A DNA stretch of 6,362 nucleotides from Pyrinomonadaceae bacterium. Its GTDB lineage: Bacteria > Acidobacteriota > Blastocatellia > Pyrinomonadales > Pyrinomonadaceae. Each line of letters starts with the position of its first letter. Position 1 is the stretch's first letter. Location: NCBI GenBank assembly GCA_013812565.1, contig JACCTF010000750.1, forward strand, positions 1 to 6,362. Direction: 5' to 3'. Below the pieces are notes generated by a model. That model was not told the DNA's origin and made no database searches. It saw only the letters and a list, made by a program, of their open reading frames with translations. Below, piece by piece: positions 1-6,038 of the stretch. A program made the translations under genes and the position numbers.

Positions 1-144
1 ATACAGGGTTATAGCATTCCCGCCTCCATTCTCTTTGTAAGCCTGCTTACATCGACCGCCTGGTATATTGTTACCTTCAAACTTTTTGCTGTGATCAAAT
101 CGATTGGCGCGGGGCAGAGCAAACCCACGCCGACAGAAGCTTGA
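1..144 (+). CDS. C-terminal fragment of an unidentified membrane protein
   Basis: The first reading frame is open from the window edge to a TGA at 142-144, giving 47 residues. The visible part begins IQGYSIPASILF and contains about 25-30 mostly hydrophobic residues, consistent with a final transmembrane helix. A short polar tail ending in QSKPTPTEA follows and is probably cytoplasmic. The family cannot be identified from this tail. The downstream regulator starts only 21 nt after the stop with no terminator between them, so the two are probably co-transcribed. The start and most of the gene lie outside the window. Confidence 0.6.
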   Translation: MQGYSIPASILFVSLLTSTAWYIVTFKLFAVIKSIGAGQSKPTPTEA

Positions 145-165
145 AGCGTTAGGCGCAGCAATCAC

Positions 166-915
166 ATGAAATGCGAGCAACAAGGCTGGTACTTCATTAT
201 GAACAAGAAGAAATATCCGTTAGAGTTCCCTGAAGGTGAACATCAGAACTGTCAGACCCTGACGGGACTTACACTGGAGCATCTGCCGCGTGATGGTTCC
301 TTGGGTCGCATCAGGCGCTACCCGAACGGTGCGGATGTGTGGCAGCCGGACGACCGGCAGGACCGTCTCTACTTTTTACAAAGCGGCCAAGTGGCGGTGA
401 CGGTCAGCGATATGGAAGGTCGTGAGGTCGTGCTGCGCATGATCAAAGTCGGCGAGCCGTTTGGCGAGCTATGCTTCTGTGGACGGTACAAGCTGCGTGC
501 GACGTTCGCCCGCGCTGTCACTGCCAGCGAAGCCGTTGAGATCGACCTCGCTGATTTCATGGAATTCTTACAAAGAGAGCGCGATGTGCTGGTGGCCTTT
601 GTCTTTACCTTCTGCATCCGGCTGTCGGATTCAGAAAGTCGCCTCGCGATCCTCGCGCACAGAGGAGCCGAAGAGCGTCTAGGACGTTTGCTGCTGCATC
701 TCGCCGCCATGCGCGGCGGCACGACCGGCGAGCCGCCCGGAGAGGTCACGCTGAGCGTGAGTCATGACGAACTAGCTCAGATGGCGGCGATGAGCCGCCC
801 GCATGTCACGCTGACGATGGGCAGGCTCCGCCAGCGTGGACTGGTGCGGTATGAACGTGGTCGTGCGCTCGTCGTCAACGTTCCTGCCCTCAGAGCGCAC
901 TTCATCGGTGAATGA
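166..915 (+). CDS. Crp/Fnr-family transcriptional regulator
   Basis: A 249-residue protein with the Crp/Fnr layout: an N-terminal cyclic-nucleotide-binding beta-barrel (about 35-135), a dimerisation helix (about 138-165) and a C-terminal winged helix-turn-helix (about 170-245). The phosphate-binding cassette is visible as G100-E101-L102, then eight residues to R111-A112. This is the same spacing as the E. coli CRP GEL...RS cassette, with Ser replaced by Ala, so cyclic nucleotide or a related ligand is plausible. The HTH spans about 197-227 (SHDELAQMAAMSRPHVTLTM), with the recognition helix near 211-224. Cysteines at 3, 29, 103 and 105 do not form the N-terminal FNR iron-sulfur pattern. The start is uncertain: ATG 166 and the in-frame ATG 199 (MNKKKYP) both lack a strong Shine-Dalgarno. 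It likely shares an operon with the membrane protein upstream. Targets are unknown. Confidence 0.92.
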   Translation: MKCEQQGWYFIMNKKKYPLEFPEGEHQNCQTLTGLTLEHLPRDGSLGRIRRYPNGADVWQPDDRQDRLYFLQSGQVAVTVSDMEGREVVLRMIKVGEPFGELCFCGRYKLRATFARAVTASEAVEIDLADFMEFLQRERDVLVAFVFTFCIRLSDSESRLAILAHRGAEERLGRLLLHLAAMRGGTTGEPPGEVTLSVSHDELAQMAAMSRPHVTLTMGRLRQRGLVRYERGRALVVNVPALRAHFIGE

Positions 916-928
916 TCGACGCGGATTT

Positions 929-944
929 AGGTGACGCGTCACCT
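929..944. terminator. 16-bp perfect palindrome between convergent genes, possible bidirectional terminator
   Basis: The sequence AGGTGACGCGTCACCT is its own reverse complement. It lies 14 nt after the stop of the Crp/Fnr gene and overlaps the TGA (939-941) of the convergent glf frame. Such a hairpin could end transcription from both sides. It has no loop spacer and no T-run on either strand, so it is not a classical intrinsic terminator. A protein-binding palindrome is the alternative. Confidence 0.35.
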
Positions 945-1637
945 GATTGTCTGCGCGGTCGGCAGCTTACTCCGCTGGACCTGTGTTGACCCGCTCGCTG
1001 TCGTCTCGGCCCGCCGTGCCCCGCTGATCTTCGCGTAAACAGTTAGTGCCTGCGCAACAACCTGATCCATGTTGTAGTACTTGTAAGTCGCTAGTCTGCC
1101 GACGAAGCGCACACCCGGCGTCCGGTCAGCCAAGGCTTTGTACTTCGCATACAGTTCGGCATTCTCCGGACGCGGCACAGGGTAGTACGGGTCGCCTTCG
1201 TCTTGCGGATACTCATAGACGATGCTGGTCTTCGTGTGCTCTTGTCCGGTCAGGTACTTAAACTCATTGACGCGCGTGTAGAGGTGTTCGTTCGGGTGAT
1301 TGATGACCGCTGCCTGTTGAAACACGGGGACGTCTACGGTTTCATACTTGAAATGAAGCGAGCGGTATGGAAGGTTGCCGTGGGCGTAATCGAAGTATTC
1401 ATCCACGGGGCCGGTTTAGATCATCTCGCGGTGCGGAATCAGATTTTCCAGGTCGCGGTAGTCGGTGTTGGTCATGACGTGGATCTTCGGATGATCCAGC
1501 ATCCGCTCGAACATGCGGGTGAAGCCGTGGAGCGGTATTGCTTGGTACGTATCTGTGAAGTATCGATCATCGCGGTTCGTTCTGGTTGGCACGCGCGACG
1601 TGACAGAGGCGTCCAGTTCCGAAGGATCGAGTCCCCA

Positions 1638-1653
1638 CTGCTTACGTAAGCAG
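1638..1653. repeat. 16-bp perfect palindrome at the insertion junction
   Basis: CTGCTTACGTAAGCAG equals its own reverse complement. On the minus strand its right half (about GTAAGCAG) is the resident glf sequence coding for the end of RKQ. Its left half (about CTGCTTAC) is mostly the end of the insert. The symmetry axis therefore falls within one or two bases of the inferred junction. Confidence 0.75.
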
Positions 1654-1752
1654 GTAGGAAAATGTTTTCCGGCATTATCGAAATCAAATTCTCCGTATAT
1701 CAAAGGCTCAAACAATTTCTTTGTACCGAAATACTTTTTCCGATGTGTTTAT
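1647..1752 (-). other. A+T-rich ~103-nt insertion within glf
   Basis: In Glf proteins FFRNY is followed directly by TRKQWG. Here the minus-strand frame reads KFFRNY up to 1753, and the frame carrying RKQWG resumes at 1646, leaving 106 nt where one codon (3 nt) is expected. The net gain is 103 nt, which is 1 mod 3 and accounts for the shift between the N- and C-terminal halves. Counting bases gives 36 G/C in 106 (about 34 %), well below the flanks. The frame entering from the 5' side stops inside the insert. The frame leaving it is open back to a TAA at 1751-1749 and reads KKYFGTKKLFEPLIYGEF before RKQWG. I recognise no family in it. It holds a 6-bp inverted repeat GGAAAA/TTTTCC (1657-1670) near its glf-3' end. 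Exact edges are uncertain by a few bases, and no clear target duplication or terminal inverted repeats were found. Assembly error is an alternative. Confidence 0.7.
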
Positions 1753-2244
1753 GTAGTTGCGAAAGAACTTTTCGTACAGCTCGCGCCCGACTTTGCTCAC
1801 CACCACATCTTCCGAAGTGCGCACGCGCTCTTTAGGCTCGGCGACGGACGCAAAGAACTCTTCGAGTTGAAATGAAGTCAACTGAAGCCCCTATAGTTGA
1901 TTGATGGTGTCGAGGTTGATCGGTATGGGAAGAAGCCGGCCGTCGACGCTTGCCAGCACGCGATGCTGGTACGAGCGCCATTCTGTAAAACGCGAGAGGT
2001 ACTCAAAGACCTCCCACGCGTTGGTGTGAAAGATGTGCGGACCGTACTTATGTACGAGAATCCCTGCATCGTTGTAGTGATCATAAGCATTGCCGCCGAT
2101 GTGCGGACGCCGATCAACGATCAAAACCTTTTTGCCGCTGCTGCCTGCCAAACGTTCGGCGAGGACGCTTCCGGCAAAGCCCGCTCCGACAATGAGGTAA
2201 TCAAACATCTGTGAGTCTCCTGTTCGACGAACAACGCCGTAGTC

Positions 2245-3639
2245 TCAAGCGACAAGGTTGCCCGCTCTATCAATCCCGCCGGTCACGGCAAGGGTGGCCG
2301 GTCTCTGCAAAACAGTCGGTCGCGTGTTCGTCGCGAGTGTCGTACGGCGTGCATCGATTACACCTTCAATCAGTTCGTCCATCCGCTGCCAAGTGAGATC
2401 CCAGGAGGTCTCGGCGAGGAAAGCATCAACCCGTCGCACGCGTTCGGCCGCGTCTTCATTCATCGCCGATTCAATGGACCTGACAAACTCGTCGGTCGTA
2501 TCCGCGATGTGAACCAACTTCTGTTTACCGTAAGGTCGAACCACATCACGGATCGAAGTCGAGACCACGGGACGACCTGCCGCAAGGTACTCGGGAGTTT
2601 TCGTCGGACTGATGAAGCGCGTCGAGTTGTTGCGGGCGAACGGCAGAAGGGCGACCTCCCACCCGGCTAGGTAAGCCGGAAGGTTTTTATAACTTTTAGG
2701 GCCGAGGTAGTGGATGTTCGGACGCTGGGGTAGATCCGCCGGATTGATCTTTACGATCGGGCCGATCATTACCAAGTGCCAATCGGGGCGTGTACAGGCT
2801 ATGCCGCTCAGCAGCTCAAGGTCCATGCGCTCGTCTAGCACCCCACAGAATCCGAGCCGCGGATGAGGGATGCCCGCTTGATCCGCCGGGTCTTCGGTAA
2901 GGGTTCGCGCTTGCGCGAAGTGCGCGGCATCGATGCTGCTCGGAAAAGCATAGACGCGTGGATGCAATTCGCGTTTGGCTTCGTAAAGACTTTGCCCGCC
3001 GGTAAACACAAGGTCAGCCTCCGCGAACAATTCCGCTTCACGTTCCTTCAGTGCGGGCGGCGCTCCCTTGAACAGGGATAGTTCATCCATGCAATCGTAG
3101 ATGACGCACCGCGGTTTCAAATGTCTCGTGAAGTCCAAAGCCATCGGCGTGTAATACCAAAGAAGGTGCTCACCGATTTTGTGCTCGACAAATAGCTCAT
3201 CGAGCAATCGCTGCTCAGTGGCGGCAATCTCTTTCTCTCTCAAGTTGTTCGGCAGATGCGGCACCACAACGCAAATTCCCCCGGCGCGTTCGCTCACCTC
3301 AAGCCGCGCCCTACCGTCTTCGCCAAAGATCGGCTCTTCGACGAAGAACACACGGTCCGCCCGCGCCGAGCGGGTCATCAGGTGTTGCGGTCTTTGATAA
3401 ACAAAATCCCAACGCAGATGTGATAAGCAGATTAGCGCGCGTCGATCTGCAACAGGGTTTTGATCTTGGTCAAAACCTGCAGCTTCTACGATCTGATCTG
3501 GTGACGACCGTGCCCGCGTTCGCGGTTGTGTCTTCAAGGATATGCCACTGTGCGAACCATCTTTCTTCAAAGGTACGCTGGACCTGCTTTTGACTTTACC
3601 ACTCTGCCTTGGTTCTTTTTCATAACGATAATGTTTCAT
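2245..3639 (-). CDS. GT4-like (GT-B fold) glycosyltransferase
   Basis: A 464-residue cytoplasmic glycosyltransferase, probably adding a sugar from a nucleotide donor to a lipid-linked or surface glycan. About 65 basic, polar residues precede the catalytic fold and look disordered. The N-terminal GT-B domain starts at about 67 (RRALICLSHLRWDFVYQRPQ, with the WDFVYQRPQHL block at 77-87). YDCMDELSLF (181-190) leads to the interdomain region. The C-terminal donor-binding domain starts near 258 with HPRLGFCGVLDERMDLELL and carries SPTKTPEYLAAGRPVVS (344-360), the usual acidic donor-site loop with E350. ATG 3639 is chosen because AAGG (3650-3647) lies 7 nt upstream, and no other Met precedes the fold. 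It ends 36 nt before glf and starts 65 nt after the aquaporin stop, consistent with an operon. Adjacency to glf suggests a Galf-containing product, but the acceptor and donor are not shown by the sequence. Confidence 0.88.
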   Translation of the reverse strand: MKHYRYEKEPRQSGKVKSRSSVPLKKDGSHSGISLKTQPRTRARSSPDQIVEAAGFDQDQNPVADRRALICLSHLRWDFVYQRPQHLMTRSARADRVFFVEEPIFGEDGRARLEVSERAGGICVVVPHLPNNLREKEIAATEQRLLDELFVEHKIGEHLLWYYTPMALDFTRHLKPRCVIYDCMDELSLFKGAPPALKEREAELFAEADLVFTGGQSLYEAKRELHPRVYAFPSSIDAAHFAQARTLTEDPADQAGIPHPRLGFCGVLDERMDLELLSGIACTRPDWHLVMIGPIVKINPADLPQRPNIHYLGPKSYKNLPAYLAGWEVALLPFARNNSTRFISPTKTPEYLAAGRPVVSTSIRDVVRPYGKQKLVHIADTTDEFVRSIESAMNEDAAERVRRVDAFLAETSWDLTWQRMDELIEGVIDARRTTLATNTRPTVLQRPATLAVTGGIDRAGNLVA

Positions 3640-3704
3640 GTATTTACCTTGTATCAGTCAGTCCTCAATGAGTTAATCGGGCGCTCAGGCGGAAAGCATC
3701 TTGC
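3640..3704 (-). promoter_or_regulatory. Aquaporin-glycosyltransferase spacer with Shine-Dalgarno
   Basis: This 65-nt spacer holds the AAGG Shine-Dalgarno (3650-3647) for the glycosyltransferase. I see no hairpin followed by a T-run and no convincing sigma-70 boxes, so read-through from the aquaporin is possible. Confidence 0.4.
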
Positions 3705-4484
3705 TCAACCGGACGGCTGCTCCACAGGGTAGAGCGGACTCTCCTTGCGCCGGGCTTTGTGCGACCGGCCAACCTTCAACCACCGGAAAACTTCCGCCGC
3801 CAGCAGCATGGCGAGCACCGGGGACACGAAGTAAATCCACAAGTCCATCCAGTGTCTCCCCGCTAACGCTGATCCGAACGAGCGCGCCGGGTTGAGGCTC
3901 ATGCCCGAGTAAGGCGTCTCCACCACGAGGTAGACGGCGATCAACAACCCCGTAAACAATCCTGCCAGCTTTTCCAAACGCTCGGAGTTGATGGTGATCA
4001 ACACCACGATCATCAAGATAAAAGAGATGACGAACTCCGCAAGGAAGGCGATTTCGCTGCCATGCTCACCAGACTTGGGGATGGTGGTCACATAGTGTAT
4101 GGACGGATGCGCATAGAACCGGCCGAGGACGACTTTCATCAGTTGTGCGGCGGCGATCGCTCCGGCGAATTGCGCGAGGATGTAGAACACGGCGTCCCAC
4201 CACTTGATTTCGCCGAGTCGGAAAAAGGCTGCGGTCACCGCCGGATTGATGTGCGCGCCTGAACGCTTGCCGATGGGCGAGTAGACGAGAAGGGCGATGT
4301 ACGTGCCCATCACCAATCCGAGCGGGACGCGGCGCAACAGCGGACTATCCATCAGCGCCTTGTGTACGGGCGAGTCCGGGTGTTCAAGCAACGTGGTAAC
4401 GAGGCTGGCGATGATGACGAAGCCAGCCAGTCCGGCGGCTTCCATCAGATAATCTACCCAGTGTTGTTTTAGCTTATCAATCAT
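3705..4484 (-). CDS. MIP-family aquaporin / solute channel
   Basis: A 259-residue inner-membrane channel that passes water or small neutral solutes. Six hydrophobic segments are visible (about 13-32, 53-70, 96-118, 145-165, 172-190, 211-234). Two half-helix NPA motifs are present: SGAHINPAVT (N80-P81-A82) and GMSLNPARSFGSAL (N198-P199-A200-R201). R201 is the conserved selectivity-filter arginine. The tail after about 235 is basic and probably cytoplasmic. Aligned by eye to E. coli AqpZ, the filter His in helix 5 is replaced by Leu (L186) and the helix 2 Phe by Gly (G60). The substrate may therefore not be water alone. ATG 4484 has no strong Shine-Dalgarno and is immediately preceded by one arm of a 9-bp inverted repeat. 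It is first in a minus-strand cluster with the glycosyltransferase and glf. Confidence 0.92.
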   Translation of the reverse strand: MIDKLKQHWVDYLMEAAGLAGFVIIASLVTTLLEHPDSPVHKALMDSPLLRRVPLGLVMGTYIALLVYSPIGKRSGAHINPAVTAAFFRLGEIKWWDAVFYILAQFAGAIAAAQLMKVVLGRFYAHPSIHYVTTIPKSGEHGSEIAFLAEFVISFILMIVVLITINSERLEKLAGLFTGLLIAVYLVVETPYSGMSLNPARSFGSALAGRHWMDLWIYFVSPVLAMLLAAEVFRWLKVGRSHKARRKESPLYPVEQPSG

Positions 4485-4485
4485 G

Positions 4486-4522
4486 TTACTCGTTTAGGTG
4501 TTATTTATCCGGCAACGAGTAA
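4486..4522 (-). promoter_or_regulatory. 9-bp inverted repeat in the aquaporin leader/promoter
   Basis: TTACTCGTT (4486-4494) and AACGAGTAA (4514-4522) are perfect reverse complements separated by 19 nt. One arm lies one base from the aquaporin ATG, where the Shine-Dalgarno should be. The spacer contains a weak -10-like TAAATA on the minus strand. It may be a regulator-binding dyad or a start-occluding RNA hairpin. The pairing is directly visible; the function is inferred. Confidence 0.45.
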
Positions 4523-4931
4523 TCCCAAGAATGGTGGTGTTTATTCCCATCGGAGAAGCGACATAACTTACAGCGTCTCTCCACATCAAGCCCGCTCTCG
4601 CCAATCCGAACATCAATGGCATTACACTAACAGATGGCGGAGAGTTGTTGCAGATTCGCTCAATCTTTACCGAATCTTTACATCCTCCTTATCCAATGCT
4701 TACATTCCCCTCCTACCCTACCCTTAACGCTGCCGATGACAATTGCCGCAGATCGGCCGGAGGTTTGTTGTGCTTACAAGCGTTACACATCCTGTGACCG
4801 CGGTTCGCGAAAACTTAATTCTTGCTCGATGAGAATGAAAGCGGGAATAAAAGTTACGCGACCAGGGATTTCAACTACAGACGAAGTTGTTAATGAAACC
4901 TCGCGACTTTGATCGGGTCATTCTTTGCCAC
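4523..4931. other. Non-coding divergent intergenic region with repeated TTACA
   Basis: This is the core of the 556-nt gap between the aquaporin (minus) and the SDR (plus). A Cys-rich open frame on the plus strand (4634-4912) lacks a Shine-Dalgarno and looks non-coding. The pentamer TTACA occurs six times on the plus strand, at 4568, 4622, 4678, 4700, 4774 and 4783. A pyrimidine-rich stretch covers about 4676-4733. No tRNA, riboswitch or clear sigma-70 promoter was recognised. Confidence 0.45.
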
Positions 4932-4958
4932 ACCCTTGCTAAACAGGTGAGCAAGGGT
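4932..4958 (+). terminator. Hairpin upstream of the SDR gene
   Basis: ACCCTTGCT (4932-4940) pairs perfectly with AGCAAGGGT (4950-4958) around a 9-nt loop. The plus strand continues with TTCCTTC, a weak U-rich tail. No plus-strand gene ends just upstream. It may shield the SDR from upstream transcription, or act as a leader hairpin or attenuator if the promoter lies further upstream. Confidence 0.4.
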
Positions 4959-5040
4959 TTCCTTCAAAACGATCTTCGTCTCAATCAAGGTTATGACTCG
5001 CGCGTTGGATTATGCATTCGCACCTTAAGGAGGGTTTGAC

Positions 5041-5913
5041 ATGAGCACTGACAAGCAGCGTCCTAAATCCGAAGACATCCCTGGGCAGAAGCTTCCCTAT
5101 CCGGCAAAGCAGTCGGATATGAAGCCACAGCCTGACAGCGATCTATCGAACTACCTGGCGGCAGGCAAGCTGCGCGGCAAGGTGGCTCTCATCACCGGAG
5201 GAGACAGCGGCATCGGTCGCGCCGTCGCCATCGCCTTTGCGATGGAAGCAGCGGACGTTGCGATTCTCTATAACGTGAACGACGAAGATGCCGACACGAC
5301 GCGCCGGATGGTCCAAGCCAAAGGGCAAAAGTGCCTTCTGCTCAAACACGATGTACGCAACTCAGCCGAGTGCCGCACGGCGGTACAGCAGACAGTGAGC
5401 GAGTTCGGCCATTTGAACATCCTCGTTAACAACGCTGCATATCAAATGGCTCAGCCGCGCTTCGAGGATGTAACCGAAGAACAGTTCCGCCGCACCTTCG
5501 AGACGAACATCTTCGGTTATTTCTTTATGGCTCAGGCCGCGCTGCCGCACTTGAAAGAGGGAGATGCGATCATTAACACCGGCAGCATCGTCGGCCTCGT
5601 CGGCCATCCGATGCTCGTAGATTACACCGCGACTAAGGGCGCAATCCACGCCTTCACCAAGTCGCTCGCGTTAAACCTCGGCGGGCGCGGCATACGTGTG
5701 AACTGTGTTGTGCCCGGCCCGGTCTGGACGCCGAACATCCCGGCGACGATGCCGATCGAGGAGGTCGAGAACTTCGGCCACGAGGTCGCGCTCGGCCGCC
5801 CCGGACAACCCGAAGAGCTCGCTCCCGCTTATGTCTTCCTGGCATCAACGGATTCGAGCTTTGCCACAGGCAGCCTCGTCGAAGTTACCGGCGGCAAACT
5901 GTCGAGCAGCTAA
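5041..5913 (+). CDS. Short-chain dehydrogenase/reductase of the YghA / general stress protein 39 type
   Basis: A 290-residue NAD(P)-dependent oxidoreductase with a single Rossmann domain. A polar leader of about 45 residues (PGQKLPYPAKQSDMKP) is typical of the E. coli YghA and B. subtilis GS39 subgroup. The coenzyme loop is TGGDSGIG (52-59), and D104 sits in the KHDV adenine-contact region. The NNAA motif (130-133) stands in for the usual NNAG. The catalytic tetrad is visible as N156, S182 (TGSIVG), Y195 and K199 (YTATK). PGPVWT (225-230) follows. The length is normal. TAAGGAGG (5026-5033) provides a near-perfect Shine-Dalgarno 7 nt before the ATG, fixing the start and implying strong translation. 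The physiological substrate is unknown for this subgroup. Relatives respond to general or osmotic stress, which fits the divergent aquaporin, but this link is inference. Confidence 0.93.
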   Translation: MSTDKQRPKSEDIPGQKLPYPAKQSDMKPQPDSDLSNYLAAGKLRGKVALITGGDSGIGRAVAIAFAMEAADVAILYNVNDEDADTTRRMVQAKGQKCLLLKHDVRNSAECRTAVQQTVSEFGHLNILVNNAAYQMAQPRFEDVTEEQFRRTFETNIFGYFFMAQAALPHLKEGDAIINTGSIVGLVGHPMLVDYTATKGAIHAFTKSLALNLGGRGIRVNCVVPGPVWTPNIPATMPIEEVENFGHEVALGRPGQPEELAPAYVFLASTDSSFATGSLVEVTGGKLSSS

Positions 5914-5931
5914 CAGCTGTGTACATTCTTA

Positions 5932-5957
5932 TGGAACCGAAGCGGTTTTATATTTTC
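5932..5957 (+). terminator. Probable intrinsic terminator after the SDR gene
   Basis: TGGAACCG (5932-5939) pairs with CGGTTTTA (5943-5950) around the loop AAG, using six Watson-Crick and two G-U pairs. TATTTTC follows. It begins 18 nt after the SDR stop codon. The stem is modest, so termination may be partial. Confidence 0.5.
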
Positions 5958-6038
5958 AAACAGTTCTTATTCGCGGGTGCAGGATCAAACGTGTACATCC
6001 GCACAAGTCAGAACAGTATGAAACCGAAAGGAAAGATT

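Larger units (their letters stand above)
939..2208 (-). pseudogene. glf: UDP-galactopyranose mutase, disrupted by two nonsense codons and an insertion
   Basis: Glf is an FAD-dependent cytoplasmic flavoenzyme that converts UDP-galactopyranose to UDP-galactofuranose, the donor for Galf-containing surface glycans. The N-terminal piece (2208-1894) begins MFDYLIVGAGFAGSVLAERL, an FAD-binding Rossmann motif, followed by RRPHIGGNAYDH and KYGPHIFHTN. Later pieces show ASVAEP-type context, LRKQWGLDPSEL, RVPTRTNRDDRYFTD, IPLHGFTRMF, TGPVDEYFDY, LPYRSL, TSIVYEYP, GDPYYPVP and FVGRLATYKYYNMDQV, all typical Glf blocks in the right order. Three lesions break it: TAG at 1893-1891 (codon 106, NQL-stop-GLQLTSF), an insertion of about 103 nt between 1753 and 1646 that shifts the frame, and TAA at 1418-1416 (codon 230, REMI-stop-TGPVDEYF). 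Subtracting 103 nt gives 388 codons plus TGA, the usual family length. An AGGAG Shine-Dalgarno (2221-2217) 8 nt before ATG is intact. The gene follows the glycosyltransferase by 36 nt, so it was the distal operon gene. Confidence 0.9.

Noticed and set aside
37..50. Inverted repeat GTAAGC-CT-GCTTAC near the window start, sharing CCTGCTTAC with the glf insert.
   Set aside because: It lies inside coding sequence, and a 9-bp match is too short to claim a relation with the insert.
1203..1649. Long open frame on the plus strand opposite glf (148 codons).
   Set aside because: It is antisense to clear Glf coding blocks, has no Shine-Dalgarno and resembles no protein family; it is a shadow of the glf reading frame.
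1647..1752. Insertion in glf as an intron or intein.
   Set aside because: It is far too short for a group I or II intron or an intein, contains stops in the entering frame, and shows no splice or intein motifs.
1513..1875. Plus-strand open frame of 120 codons spanning the glf insertion.
   Set aside because: Most of it is antisense to glf on both sides of the insert, with no start signals; its openness follows from the A+T-rich insert and antisense frame.
4785..4797. CACA-TCC-TGTG dyad resembling a Crp site.
   Set aside because: The half-sites are in the opposite order to the CRP consensus TGTGA-N6-TCACA, and the spacing is wrong.
4634..4912. Plus-strand open frame of 92 codons in the aquaporin-SDR gap.
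   Set aside because: There is no Shine-Dalgarno, the composition is odd (many Cys, Ser and Arg), no domain is visible, and the DNA is pyrimidine-rich and intergenic in character.
5919..5998. Direct repeat GTGTACAT at 5919-5926 and 5991-5998.
   Set aside because: Two 8-bp copies 72 nt apart are weak evidence; no promoter or known site is associated.
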